64,000 bases of DNA, taken from positions 21,357,501-21,421,500 of the forward strand of contig NC_073628.1 in the NCBI RefSeq assembly GCF_029407905.1, given 5' to 3'. How positions within the stretch are numbered: the stretch's first letter is position 1; every line of letters begins with the position of its first letter. The DNA is from Bubalus kerabau (lineage: Eukaryota; Chordata; Mammalia; Artiodactyla; Bovidae). This document shows positions 42,977 to 53,695 of the stretch, in pieces. The position numbers were made by a program, and so were the translations under genes. Under the pieces are notes generated by a model that saw only the letters and a list, made by a program, of their open reading frames with translations, did no database searches and was not told the origin of the DNA.

Positions 42977-43762
42977 CAGTTCAGATCAGATCAGTCGCTC
43001 AGTCGTGTCCGACTCTTTGCGACCCCATGAATCGCAGCACGCCAGGCCTCCCTGTCCATCACCAATTCCTGGAGTTCACTCAGACTCATGCCCATCGAGT
43101 CAGTGATGCCATCCAGCCATCTCATCCTCTGTCATCCCCTTCTCCTCCTGCCCCCAATCCCTCCCAGCATTGGAGTCTTTTCCAATGAGTCAACTCTTCC
43201 CATGAGTGGCCAAAGTACTGGAGTTTCAGCTTTAGCATCATTCCTTCCAAAGAAATCCCAGGGCTGATCTCCTTCAGAATGGACTGGTTGGATCTCCTTG
43301 CAGTCCAAGGGACTCTCAAGAGTCTTCTCCAACACCACAGTTCAAAAGCATCAATTCTTCGGCACTCAGCCTTCTTCACAGTCCAACTCTCACAGCCATA
43401 CATGACCACAGGAAAAACCATAGCCTTGACTAGACGGACCTTTGTTGGCAAAGTAATGTCTCTGCTTTTCAATATTCTATCTAGGTTGGTCATAACTTTC
43501 CTTCCAAGGAGTAAGCGTCTTTTAATTTCATGGCTGCAGTCACCATCTGCAGTGATTTTGGAGCCCCCAAAAATAAAGTCTGACACTGTTTCCACTGTTT
43601 CCCCATCCATTTCCCATGAAGTGATGGGACTGGATGCCATGATCATCGTTTTCTGAACGTTGAGCTTTAAGCCAACTTTTTCACTCTCCACTTTTGCTTT
43701 CATCAAAAGGCTTTTTAGTTCCTCTTCACTTTCTGCCATAAGGGTGGTGTCATCTGCATATC
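42977..43762 (-). mobile_element. Bov-B LINE 3' portion nested in L1
   Basis: An antisense 786-bp copy. The left end is the complement of the tail (cagttcagatcagatcagtc). The right end is truncated inside the RT code (catctgcatatct). The flanking ttat (42973-42976, 43763-43766) is the minimal target duplication. Confidence 0.94.
43122..43762 (-). pseudogene. Bov-B ORF2 C-terminal remnant
   Basis: On minus, one frame stays open for over 200 codons from the truncated 5' end of the element. It starts at the RT catalytic motif (YADDTTLMAESEEELKSL), continues through SDFIFGGSKITADGDC and MVFPVVMYGCESWTVKKAE, and reaches LKLKLQYFGH before the frame shifts. The element lacks the endonuclease domain and RT motifs upstream of YADD, so no enzyme can be made. 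The frame also extends ~38 codons upstream into non-Bov-B sequence by chance. Confidence 0.9.
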
Positions 43763-43785
43763 TTATAGTCCAATTAAAAAAAAAA

Positions 43786-44463
43786 TCTAAGTCATAACTA
43801 GCAAAAGCCAGACCTGGAATCCACCTCAGATCAGCATAATTACAAAAGCTTTGCTCTTTAACTTGCTGAATAATCCCCAATTCTTTTCAAATATAAAAGC
43901 TTCTTTTTACACGCACCTCGCCACCCTAAAAAAAATTCTAGAAATGCTGCACTTTCACATGTACAGTCTGCAGGCCATCCTTATATGCACTGACCTTCAG
44001 AGGCCCCAGTCATTCCCCCACAGCCACACATGTTCTCAGTCTTCATCTCAAGGAATTTACTGTCAAAACCTTTCCGAGGAAAGAAACATGAGTAATGGGC
44101 AGCATTCATACGTTTGGGCTCACGCTCCCCTATGAAAAAAGAAAGAGGTTCACTAGCAAGTAGGCTTCCTCCAGCCCTCCTGGCAGCCCCTCCAAGCCAC
44201 TTACACTTTTGTAATAGTTTCTTCCCAGAACACCTTCACCAAATGACTGCTGTTTCCTCTCCAGGTTCCATTGGTTAAGACAACACTGCTGTTTAATCAG
44301 ATTCTACCTCTAAGAAAATCATGGGGTCATTCCCCAGGCCCCTCCCAATCTCCTAGGAAGTGTTCTAGGTATAGTTTGATGGACAGGGCAGACACACGAA
44401 ACACACACACAAAATACAATGAGGTATTAGTACATGAAACATACACACGAAACACACAATGAC
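43786..44463. other. Unique DNA
   Basis: No repeat or exon is recognised. A short AC-rich run sits at 44400-44412. Confidence 0.45.
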
Positions 44464-44672
44464 GGACTTCCCTGGTGCTCCAGTGGTTAAGAATCTGCCC
44501 GCTATGCAGGGGACGCAGGTTCCATCCCTGGTGGGGTAACTAAGACCCCCGTGCCTCGGAGATATTGAGCCCACCAGCCACAACTGGAGTCCAGGTGCTG
44601 CAACGAAAGATCCCTTGTGCTGCAAGTAAGACTCAGCTCAGCCAAATACATAAATAAATACTTTAAAAAAAT
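44464..44672 (+). mobile_element. CHR-type tRNA SINE
   Basis: Head ggacttccctggtgctccag, body gtaactaagacccccgtgcc, A/T tail aaatacataaataaatactt. A short caatga on both sides may be the target duplication. Confidence 0.9.
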
Positions 44673-45266
44673 GCAATGAGATCTCAAGTGCATGGTAAAG
44701 AATACACATTATATACATATATGTTACATATACACACATATGTACACACTACATATTAATAGTGCTAATTATTATAGCATAGAAATATGCATATAAAGCA
44801 AGAGGATGGGCGGAAATTGTGGAATGGTAGCCATATAGAGTTGTTTAAAGAGGTTTTACATATGGAAAGAAATGAGTTAAGAGCAGATTTTGAACAGAGG
44901 GGAGAGATCAAACAAACGCTCCCACAATGAGGAGTAATCATTAAGCAGTAATGAAGCAGAGAGAATATGGAAAGTGAATTTTCATATGTTTACAATGTAG
45001 CTGAGGATAAACAAATAATCCATGTTGATGAAATAAAAAATACTAAGGCAAATACTCTAAGACAGACTACAAAGTGGCACTGCTAAGTTTTGCTCTTTCC
45101 AGAATTTAGAAAGACTGCTCTGGGGAGGAAGGAAAAGGCCCCAGGAGAAAGACTTGACATCTGTCCATTCTTGGCTTCTGTCCTGGCTTCTTCTGAGCCC
45201 AGATAAGCTCAGGAGAACCCAGGAGAAGACACACAGCGCAAAGGCTTCTGCTCCAACACCCCTTTT
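44673..45266. other. Unique AT-rich DNA
   Basis: A degenerate AT/AC tract lies at 44700-44770. Nothing else is recognised. Confidence 0.45.
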
Positions 45267-45900
45267 CCCATCACTTCATGGCAAATAGATGGGAAAACAG
45301 TGTCAGACTTTAGTTTTTGGGCTCCAAAATCACTGCAGATGGTGATTGCAGCCATGAAATTAAAAGATGCTTACTCCTTGGAAGGAAAGTTATGACCAAC
45401 CTAGATACCATATTCAAAAGCAGAGACATTACTTTGCCAACAAAGGTCTGTCTAGTCAAGGCTATGGTTTTTCCAGTGGTCATGTATGGATGTGAGAGTT
45501 GGACTATAAAGAAAGCTGAGGACTGAAGAATTGATTTTCAACTGTGGTGTTGGAGAAGATTCTTGAGAATTCCTTGGACTGCAAGGAGATCCAACCAGTC
45601 CATCCTAAAGGAAATCAGCCCTGGATATTCACTGGAAGGACTGATGTTGAAGCTGAAACTCCAATATTTTGCCCACCTGATGCAAAGAATTGACTCATTT
45701 GAAAAGACCCTGATGTTGGGAAAGATTGAAGGCAGGAGGAGAAGGGGACGACAGAGGATGAGATGGATGGATGGCATCACGGACTCAATGGACATGAGTT
45801 TGGGTAAACTCCAGGAGTTGGTGATGGACAGGGAGGCCTGGTGCACTGTGGTTCATGGGGTCACAAGGAGTCAGACACAACACAGCGACTGAACTGAATT
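45267..45900 (+). mobile_element. Bov-B LINE 3' portion
   Basis: A sense 5'-truncated copy from cccatcacttcatggcaaat to gcgactgaactgaatt. Readable pieces are SKITADGDCSHEIKRCLLLG and YSLEGLMLKLKLQYFAHLMQ, interrupted at 45526 by a stop and a shift. Confidence 0.93.
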
Positions 45901-45908
45901 GGGCAAAG

Positions 45909-46091
45909 GGTGAAAGTGAAAGTCTCTCAGTCGTGTCCAACTCTTTGTGACCTGTATAGTCCATGGAATTCTCCAGGCCAGAATACTGGGTAGCCTTTCC
46001 CTTCTCCAGGGGATCTTCCCAACCCAGGGATCAAACCCAGGTCTCTTGCATTGAAGGCGGATTCTTTACCAGCTGAGCCACAAGGGAAGCC
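45909..46091 (-). mobile_element. Bov-tA SINE
   Basis: An antisense copy starting 9 bp after the Bov-B end. It has the same internal shortening as the copy at 22.4 kb (cctgtatagtccatggaatt), so both may come from one subfamily. Confidence 0.9.
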
Positions 46092-46209
46092 CAAGAATAC
46101 TGGAGTGGGTAGCTTATCCCTTCTCCAGGAGATCTTCCCCACACAGGAATCGAACCAGGGTCTCCTGCACTGCAGGCAGATTCTTTACCAACTGAGCTAT
46201 CAGGGAATC
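46092..46209 (-). mobile_element. Second partial Bov-tA, head to tail
   Basis: aagaatactggagtgggtag to the head complement (caactgagctatcagggaat). It joins the previous copy with no spacer, so the two form a dimer-like unit. Confidence 0.88.
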
Positions 46210-46249
46210 TGGCAAAGGAAAAAAGGAGAAAATAAGACATCAAATGTCT

Positions 46250-46381
46250 GCTGGGAAAGGAAATGGCAACCCACTTCAGTATTCTTGCCTGGGAAATCCC
46301 GTGGACAGAGGAGCCTGGCGGGCTACAGTCTATGGAGTCATAAAAGAGTTGGACACGACTGAGCGACTAACAACAACAATA
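46250..46381 (+). mobile_element. Bov-A monomer
   Basis: gctgggaaaggaaatggcaa to gacacgactgagcgactaac, then (AAC)n/(AAT)n. No tRNA head. Confidence 0.9.
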
Positions 46382-47323
46382 ATATCTGCATGTGCCTCTG
46401 TCTCTCTCTTGCTCAAACCTGTCACTTTTGAAGAAGGAAATGAAAACAGGTAACAAGGAGCCTTTTGAAGGGGAGCAGTGCTGTATTCTCTGGTGCACCT
46501 GATGCCTGGGCTCCCCTCCTAGAAGGATACAGCCTTCTGCAACCTTGGGATAGCAATTTCCATGCTTCTGAGAGCAACTCTATTTTATAACCAGCAAATA
46601 CACCTGATGGCTCTAGGCTTTAAGCAGCCCCCCACTACTTTAGTGAAATTGTCTTTAATCTTCTCATATCCCATATATATAATCAGAGCTGTTTAGAGAT
46701 TATGGATCCAAATCCTAAGCCCCTGGGACTCTGATGACCAGAGTAGGGTTTCTGGATGCTAAGATATTTAAACAGTTATCTCCACAAAGCATCTCTCATG
46801 GCCAGGGGACAGAAGACTTTCCAGGTTTACTGAAGACCCCTCTGCACTAAACTCTTTCACATTCACCATCTCATTTAATCCTTCCAACAAGCCTGCAGGG
46901 CAGACAGCTTTATTATTATAACTACTTTATCAAGGAGGGAGCTGCCCTGCCTAAATTCACAGAGCTGAAGGGGTCTGAGTCAAGAGCAAATCAGCCTGAC
47001 CCTCACCCCAGACTTTGCATCACATCACGGTGTGCTGGAGATGAGAACACTGATCTTGGACACAGACAGCACACAAAGGGGGGCATGTGTGTTGGAAAGC
47101 ACTTTGGGAAAGGGATGTGCAGAAAGTGCAGGCGTGAGGAGTCAAGCACCCTGCAGAGGGTGAGTCGTGGCATAAAAGCAAAGCTGGCTCTGCAGCTAAG
47201 GTGGGGAAGAACGGCCCTGCTGGGCTCCTGGATGTCCATCTGGTCTAAGACCTAGCTCCTTTGACCTTCAGCAGAAGAGCAGAGCAGGAAAGCTTGACCT
47301 TGGTGTGCCCTTCTGTCCACCTC
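46382..47323. other. Unique DNA with a MIR fragment
   Basis: A MIR antisense core lies at about 46850-46985 (ccatctcatttaatccttcc). The rest is unclassified. Confidence 0.5.
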
Positions 47324-47336
47324 AATAACCCCTCTT

Positions 47337-47666
47337 ACACAGACACAGAGAAGAGACTCGTGGACTCAGCTAGGGGAGGATGTAGGGGCACAAACTGAGA
47401 GAGTAGCATTGAAATGTACATCACCATGTGTAAAATAGACAGCCAGTGGGAAGTTGCTGTTTAACACAGGGAGTTCAACCCAGTGCTCTGGGACAAACTA
47501 GAGGGGTCGGATGAGATAAGGAGTTGGAGGGGGTGGGTGGTGGTTCAAGAGGGAAGGGACAAACGTATACTTATGGCTGATTCATGTTATTGTATGGCAG
47601 AAACCAGCACAACATTGTACAGCAATTCTCCTCCAATTAAAAAGTTAAATTAAAAAAAATAATAAC
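47337..47666 (+). mobile_element. L1 LINE 3' end
   Basis: acagagaagagactcgtgga, gagagtagcattgaaatgta, gcacaacattgtacagcaat and an A-rich tail. Flanks aataacccctctt (47324-47336) and aatacccctctt (47667-47678) are a target duplication differing by one base indel. Confidence 0.92.
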
Positions 47667-47678
47667 AATACCCCTCTT

Positions 47679-48271
47679 TCTCTGCAGTCTTCCCTCCCCA
47701 CTGCGGGTTTAGAGATACATTCCCCCTTCACCGGTCCTTCTTTCACTGCCATTTCATTCAGTTAGATGTGCATGGCCTTTGCACTCTTCTCCTAACCTTG
47801 GGTCTTTTCTTCATCCTCACAATTCTCCCTTTTCCTTTCTGTAATATTCCCTTCCTTCCTGCTCTAATTTCTCATCTATTTTTTTCTCTCCTGAGATAGC
47901 AAAGAGAACAAAAGAATGAGAATGGGAGAGATCCTTTGCATCTCCCTGAATGATTCATTATTTGATTCTTTTTTCACTACATTCTTTGAATGAGCTTCAT
48001 AAGATCTATGGTAACTAGATACCCCATTTGTGTCAAATGCTCTTTTGATATGTTGGCACTGACTAAATAAGCATTTCAGAGCGTCTTCATTTCCCTTTCT
48101 CTGTTTCACAAGTCTGATGGTTGGGTTTCCAGTTAAAAAGAAAGGAAGAAAGAAAAGAGAGAAGATTTGCAAAAAGGCCAGGCATGCAGGGCACAAGACC
48201 TCATCCATTACCTGGGCTATGCAGGCCTTCGTATTCCTTTGAGAGAGAGGGAAGTGGTCAGGGAAAAAGTT
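47679..48271. other. Unique DNA
   Basis: A 143-codon minus-strand frame spans 47876-48307 and runs into the LTR. It has no recognised domain or splice context. Confidence 0.4.
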
Positions 48272-49075
48272 TGAAGCATGCCACCCCAAAATATGCCACT
48301 TTAACATGCTGTTTTTGTTTTTTATTTGGCTGTGCCTGGTTTCAGTTGCAGCATGTGAGATCTTTGATCTTCCTTGAAGTATGTGGAATCTTGTTCTCTG
48401 ACCAGGGATTGAACTCAGGCTCCCTGCATTGGAGCAAAGAGTCTTAGCCCCTGAGCTACGAGGGATATCCCTTACATGTGGATTATACTGAGTTGAAGGT
48501 ACTTGAGAAACAGCAGGTACTGGGAAGGCCTTCTTCCCTCCCCTTTTCTACTGTTAAATAACAAAACAGTAATTTAAAAATTTTAAGATCTAATTTGTTT
48601 TATTGAATGATTCACGAATAGGGTTGCATCCCAGTTAACAGGCAGAGAGGTGCTCCTAGGAGCTGTACGAAATGGGGAGTCTTTTATAGACAGAAAGGGA
48701 AAGAGAGTGACTGGTTTCAGGCTTAGGTAGCCTACCTAAGGGGAATAGAAGGGGCTAAGTTTCAGATTTTCTCATTGGTGTTGATGAGAAAATTCCAGAC
48801 TGACTTGCTAAGACTATACTGCTGGGGAGTTTGTAATTGCAATTGCATTAGGGATTAAGTCTTGGTTTGCTGATGTGGGACTTAACACTAGTGACTCCAT
48901 ATTAAACCTGTCATTTCCTTTTTGAAACTATCTAAGAGCAGGTTATAAAATTTCCCATGAGAAATGTTCTGTCTCTGGACTAGGAAGAAAAGAACATTCT
49001 TATCACCAGAGACTGGGACTCAGTATCGAAATGAACCCATACAAGCAGATCTACCAAAATAACTCTGATCTTCCG
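48272..49075 (-). mobile_element. Old ERV-L type LTR (MLT2-like)
   Basis: Antisense LTR-like sequence: tgaagcatgccaccccaaaa at left, ttattgaatgattcacgaat, gagctgtacgaaatggggag, cagattttctcattggtgtt, ttgtaattgcaattgcatta, agtgactccatattaaacct, gaaaagaacattcttatcac. This matches my memory of an ERV-L LTR in mammals. No internal viral gene is attached. A CHR SINE interrupts it. The right boundary is uncertain. Confidence 0.65.
48309..48471 (-). mobile_element. CHR-type SINE nested in the LTR
   Basis: Antisense: tttttatttggctgtgcctg to the head complement (ctgagctacgagggatatcc). Flanks ttaacatg (48301-48308) and ttacatg (48472-48478) are a near-matching target duplication. Confidence 0.85.
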
Positions 49076-49087
49076 TTGGTGGTGGTA

Positions 49088-49310
49088 GTGGTTTAGTTGC
49101 TAAATCTTATTCAACTCTTTTGCAACCCCATGAACTGTAGCTTACCAGGCTCCTCTGCCCATGGGATTTCCCAAGGCAAGAATACTGGTCTAGGTTGCCA
49201 TTCCCTTCTCCAGGGAATCTTCCCTACCCAGGAATCAAACTCCCATCTCCTGCATTGCAGGCAGCCTCCTGCACAGCAGGTGGATTCTTTACCACTGAGA
49301 ACCAGGGACC
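49088..49310 (-). mobile_element. Bov-tA SINE, diverged
   Basis: gtggtttagttgctaaatct to the head complement (ttaccactgagaaccaggga). It carries an internal duplication (gcaggcagcctcctgcacag). Confidence 0.88.
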
Positions 49311-49848
49311 TTCCCTTTGTTTCATCCTTATATTTCCTAGTCACTTTCTCACAACTTACCACCCCTAGAAGCTTAATCCCCTTTTCCTTTCTCTTGTCAC
49401 TTCCCCACAAATTTATCTTTCTTTGTTAAAAAGTTATATAAACTCTTAGTCCTAACCTCTATTTTGGATCTTCATGTTTCCTAGGAAGATTCCCATGTGC
49501 ATGAAAAAATAAAATTAAATAGAATGTCTATGCTTTTCTTCTGTTAATCTGTCTTTTGTCAGTTCAATCCTTAAGCCCCAGCCACAGAACTAAGAGAGTA
49601 GAGGAAAATTCTTTGTTCTCCCTGACAGAATCAATTCAGTGTTTTGTATACACACACACACACACACGCTTCATTTTCTCTGGGAATGTCAGTACTGGAA
49701 ACATACAAAATCTCCATTCATTTTGGAGGTGCAGAAACTAAGACCCGGAGAGGCAAAGTGGCTTAATAAGATCATCAAATCTGTCCCCGTTTAAACTGAG
49801 GCTGGAATACAAGGATCCTGGCTCCCATTTTGCAGTGTTCTTTCCAGT
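49311..49848. other. Unique DNA with (AC)n
   Basis: A (CA)n microsatellite of about 9 units lies at 49650-49668. No exon is recognised. Confidence 0.55.
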
Positions 49849-49906
49849 GGTAGTCCATGGGGTTGCAAAGAGTTGGACATGACTGAGAGACTGAACTGAA
49901 CTGAAT
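49849..49906 (+). mobile_element. Bov-B 3' tail, short
   Basis: tggtagtccatggggttgca, gacatgactgagagactgaa, ctgaactgaa. Only ~58 bp remain. Confidence 0.8.
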
Positions 49907-49924
49907 TTCCACAGACCCATCTCG

Positions 49925-50121
49925 TGTACTCAGTCACTCAGTCATGTGCAACCCTTTTGAGACCTCATGGACTTTAGCCCACATAAGCTCCTCTGTCCAT
50001 GGGATTCTCCAAGCAAGAATACTGGAGTGAGTAGCCCATTTCCTTCTCCAGGGGATCTTCCCAACCCAGGGATTGAACCTTCATCTCCCGCATTGCAGGC
50101 AGATTCTTTACCACTTGAGCC
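49925..50121 (-). mobile_element. Bov-tA SINE
   Basis: Antisense: tactcagtcactcagtcatg to ttctttaccacttgagcct. The head is incomplete. Confidence 0.88.
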
Positions 50122-50188
50122 TGAGCTAAAACCTTTCTTCCTTTCCGGATAGTATTCATTTCTAGCTCTATTTTCCATGAACCTGTCT

Positions 50189-50446
50189 GCTGCTGCTGCT
50201 AAGTCGCTTCAGTCGTGTCCAACTCTGCGACCCCATAGACGGCAGCCCACCAGGCTCCCCCGTCCCTGGGATTCTCCAGGCAAGAACACTGGAGTGGGTT
50301 GCCATTTCCTTTCCCAATGCATGAAAGTGAAAAGTGAAAGTGAAGTCACTCAGTTGTGTCCGACTTTTAGCGACCCCATGGACTGCAGCCTAGCTCCTCC
50401 GTCCATGGGATGTTCCAGGCAAGAGTACTGGAGTGGGGTGCCATTG
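50189..50446 (-). mobile_element. Bov-A2 SINE
   Basis: ctgctgctgctaagtcgctt start and two monomers. The flanking cctgtct at 50182-50188 and 50447-50453 is a 7-bp target duplication. Low divergence. Confidence 0.93.
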
Positions 50447-50453
50447 CCTGTCT

Positions 50454-50829
50454 AAAGCCTTCTTAAAGGTATTTCTGGTTTCAGCATCATACTCCCAAGG
50501 AAGGGCCTGAAGCCACAGGGACAGAGGAAGATGAGAGGAAAGGGTTTTATTTTTGTCCCATCTCACGTTCATGACCTCTTTCCTTCTGAGAGAGTCAGAG
50601 GCCTAGCAACTTAGGAAAGAGAGGCAGAGGTGAAGGACTTTGTTTTGGGAGGAACCTCATGACAAGCTGTTAAATTTCCCCAGAAATGAGCTATTCTTCC
50701 TCCCCCCGATAGTGGTTGGCAGCCGACAGAGAGAGGAAGGGTAATTGAGTCTGACTCTGCTCTCGGATACCTGTCCAGTTCTTCCACTGTGGCCATCAGT
50801 GGACTTGGAGTCAGAGTAGCTGGTTAGTT
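50454..50829. other. Unique DNA
   Basis: No repeat or exon is recognised. Confidence 0.45.
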
Positions 50830-51024
50830 GGGCTTCCCAGGTGGCTCAGCCATAAAGAATCCTCCTTTAATGCAGGAGACATGGTTTGGATCCCTGAGTC
50901 AGGAAGATCTCCTGGAGAAGGAAATGGCAACCCACTCCAGTATTCTTGCCTGGGAAATTCCATGGATAGCAGAGCCTGGCGGGCTACAGTCCATGGGGTT
51001 GCAAAGTCTCAAGCGTCTTAGCCA
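50830..51024 (+). mobile_element. Bov-tA SINE
   Basis: Head gggcttcccaggtggctcag, the canonical form, and body and tail to gcaaagtctcaagcgtctta. Confidence 0.92.
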
Positions 51025-52270
51025 GTCAATAAGAATAACAAAGTTTGTCAGGGGATGTCTCAGCCAGGGCCCCCACCTGCATCAAAACCTTCACTAACCA
51101 CTGGCTGACAGGCATGGGGCCAAACTACCCAACCAGCTCCTAAAGATTGTAAGAATAGCCAGTGGAAAGCAGCCTGTTATCTCAAGCACAAAATAATGGG
51201 GGAGTCAGAAACAGAACCCCAGGCTCCAGATTTCCAGGCAACAGAGCAAGCTCAGCTTTGTTCTGGGATACATTTTCTTTGCTTTGGCCAGCTGTTCAGA
51301 ACTGAGAAATTTTTCAAATGTCTCTTGAAAATAAAAAGTTGAGAAAGGTCTTCTTTTTAATGATCTTGGCTCCCTCCAGTTAATTTCCCAGCAACGTGGA
51401 CTTTCATTTTACCTGAGGTTCAATACAAAAGGACTTGGCTGAGGTGGAGAAGAAGAGAGGAGAAAGAAGATAATGCAGGGCTTGGGGCTGAATTCTTTCC
51501 CCTCAGACTCCAAAGATACCAGTGGCTGGGGGATTTGCATAATTAGAGGAGCCTAGGGGTGCAGAGAAACTGGGGTGACTGGGGCTGAGAAAAGCTGAGG
51601 GGTAGGGGAAAAGTAGGGTGGGGAGTGCTCCAGTGAAGAGAAGTGGCTTCCTTTCTTCTTAAGGAAATGACCAACTTTGCTCTGTCTTCTCCGTGACCAC
51701 TTGGAGGCAGGAAGGCACCCAATCTGCATTTAAATGGGATGATTTACAGAAGCACAGAACAGTGTGTAGACTTCTTACCCTCCCCTCCAGGAGAAGGCCT
51801 AGGAAGCACTGAAATTGACATCTGCTTTTTGAAAAAGCAAAGGGCAGTTCCCACCCATTCCCAGTGGCCGGACAGGCCCCAGGCTTGTATGATTTGGTTT
51901 TGTTTCCCAGCTGGAGAAAGTCCTTTCCTCAAAGGAAGGATGGGATGTTGTCTGAAAGTCTACCACTGAATCAAATTGAACATCCTCCCCTGTTGCTTTG
52001 ATCTGCTTTTAAACTGTAGATGTCCCAGAAGAGGTAAAGCTCTAAGTGGTTATCAGTCGTTTATATCCAGGTATGATTGGGGGCTTTAAGAAGAGGTTTC
52101 TATTCCATTCCTTTAACAAATATCTGAAAAGTGACTGTTGCCAGGCTGGCGCAGTGCTGGTTCCAGGGAACCAGACAGGGCCCAAGAAAAATCCCGTCAG
52201 TGGGTGGGTTTGGCTGTGTAGGGCGAGGAGAGAGGCTGCCATGTGGCCAGAGAATCTGAGCTCCATGGAG
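51025..52270. other. Unique DNA, 1.2 kb
   Basis: No recognised repeat. 51440-51620 is G/A-rich. No exon is recognised. Confidence 0.45.
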
Positions 52271-52278
52271 GGGAAGGT

Positions 52279-52542
52279 TGTTGTTGTTCAGTCGCTCAGT
52301 CATGTGCTGTGTGACTCTTTGCGACCCCAAGGGCTGCAGCACGTCAGGCTTCCCTGTCCATCACCAACTCCCAGAGCTTGCTCAAACTCATGTCCATTGA
52401 GTCAGTGATGCCATCCAACCATCTCATCCTCTTTTGTCCCCTTCTCCTCCTGCCTTCAATCTTTCCCAGCATCAGGGTCTTTTCAAATGAGTCAGTTCTT
52501 CGCATCAGGTGGCCAAAGTATTGGAGTTTCAGCTTCAGGAAA
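52279..52542 (-). mobile_element. Bov-B LINE 3' end
   Basis: Antisense, starting gttgttgttcagtcgctcag and truncated after tattggagtttcagcttcag. The flanking gggaaggt at 52271-52278 and 52543-52550 is an 8-bp target duplication. Confidence 0.94.
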
Positions 52543-52550
52543 GGGAAGGT

Positions 52551-52911
52551 GGAGCAAGACAAAGGGAACTGGGGAGCCCTGATGATGCACATTTATGACA
52601 TTTTTATGATTTTCCCTTTTTATCCCAGCTGGTCCTGTCTCTGATAAATGGCTCCCTACTTGACTTCCAGGGATGGGAGGACCTGTCTTTATTCTGCCAT
52701 CACTGAGAAGAGAGCCAGGGGCTGAGAAGGGACTGTTCTCATAAACCATGATGTCATTTCTAAGTCCCCTCCACCCCCGCCCCCTAGGGTGGCTTTGCTG
52801 CTGCTAGAGAGTCCCATCCTCTTATTAAAATCTCCCCTCCAGTCTGCTTGGTCAGCACGGGAAGGACCGAGGAATGTGCCTTCTCATTAAGATTATTTCT
52901 ATTTCTGACAG
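52551..52911. other. Unique DNA upstream of the candidate exon
   Basis: The end of this stretch (ttatttctatttctgacag, 52893-52911) reads as a pyrimidine-rich 3' splice site. No repeat is recognised. Confidence 0.45.
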
Positions 52912-52983
52912 GCCCCCCGGGTGGGTCACGGGACCGACGCCTCAGTCCATGCTGATGCAAGTGCTCCGCTGCGATCCCTCACG
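52912..52983 (+). other. Candidate unannotated exon, 72 bp
   Basis: A GC- and CpG-rich 72-bp block follows a good acceptor (tttctgacag) and is followed by a donor-like gtaatt. Its length is a multiple of three. Two of three sense frames are open; the second contains PTPQSMLMQVLRCDPS. The gene is not recognised. It might equally be a chance combination within a conserved CpG-rich stretch. Confidence 0.3.
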
Positions 52984-53165
52984 GTAATTACTTTTGGAGC
53001 TGACACTCCACACACCTGCATCTCCTAGGGGCCAGGAGGTCCCACAAACCCTGCCAGTCACAGTTGGAGACAGTGCGGGGCGGGAGCGGGGTGTGGGTGA
53101 AGCTGCAGCAGGTGATTAAGTCGGATGTGAGGGGGGCAGTTTAGGTGGGAGACCCTGGTGAGCAC
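52984..53165. other. GC-rich unique DNA
   Basis: Includes tgcggggcgggagcggggtg near 53073-53092. No other signal. Confidence 0.45.
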
Positions 53166-53182
53166 CCCATCCTTGGCTTTGC

Positions 53183-53396
53183 AGGCTAAGTCACTTCAGT
53201 TGTGTCCAGCTCTTTGCGATCCCATGGACTACAGCCTGCCAGGCTCCTCTGTCCATGCGATTCTCCAGGCAAGAATACTGGAGTGTGTTGTCATGCCCTC
53301 CTCAGGGGATCTTCCCAACCCAGGGATCGAACCCACACCTCTTATGTCTCCTGCATTGGCAGGCAGGTTCTTTACCACTAGTGCCACCTGGGAAGC
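53183..53396 (-). mobile_element. Bov-tA SINE at a reused target site
   Basis: Antisense Bov-tA. Flanks cccatccttggctttgc (53166-53182) and cccatttttggctttgc (53397-53413) form a 17-bp duplication with two mismatches. Confidence 0.94.
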
Positions 53397-53413
53397 CCCA
53401 TTTTTGGCTTTGC

Positions 53414-53663
53414 TACTGCTGCTGCTGCTAAGTCGCTTCAGTCATGTCCGACTCTGTGCAACCCCATAGACTGCAGCCCACCAGGCTCCGCCGTCCTGGA
53501 GTGGGTTGCCATTTCCTTCTCCAATGCATGAAAGTGAAAAGTGAAAGTGAAGTCGCTCAGTCATCTCCGACTCTTCACAATCCCATGGACTGCAGCCTAC
53601 CAGGCTCCTCCGTCCATGGGATTTTCCAGGCAAGAGCACTGGAGTGGCGTGCCATTGCCTTCT
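53414..53663 (-). mobile_element. Bov-A2 SINE at the same target site
   Basis: Antisense Bov-A2 (tactgctgctgctgctaagt … gtgccattgccttctc). Its left flank is the second target copy and its right flank cctattcttggcttt (53664-53677) is a third. Confidence 0.93.
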
Positions 53664-53695
53664 CCTATTCTTGGCTTTAAGAAGAGATGAATCAA

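Larger units (their letters stand above)
42806..43785 (+). mobile_element. L1 LINE 3' end split by Bov-B
   Basis: The L1 3' UTR (gtgggaagctgctgtatagc, ggttgggataggggatggga, aacattgcaaagcaattat) stops at 42976. Its last bases (ttatagtccaattaaaa) follow at 43763-43785, so the Bov-B between them inserted in the L1 tail. Confidence 0.88.

Noticed and set aside
47876..48307. 143-codon minus-strand frame
   Set aside because: It runs from unique DNA into the antisense ERV-L type LTR, with no domain recognised.
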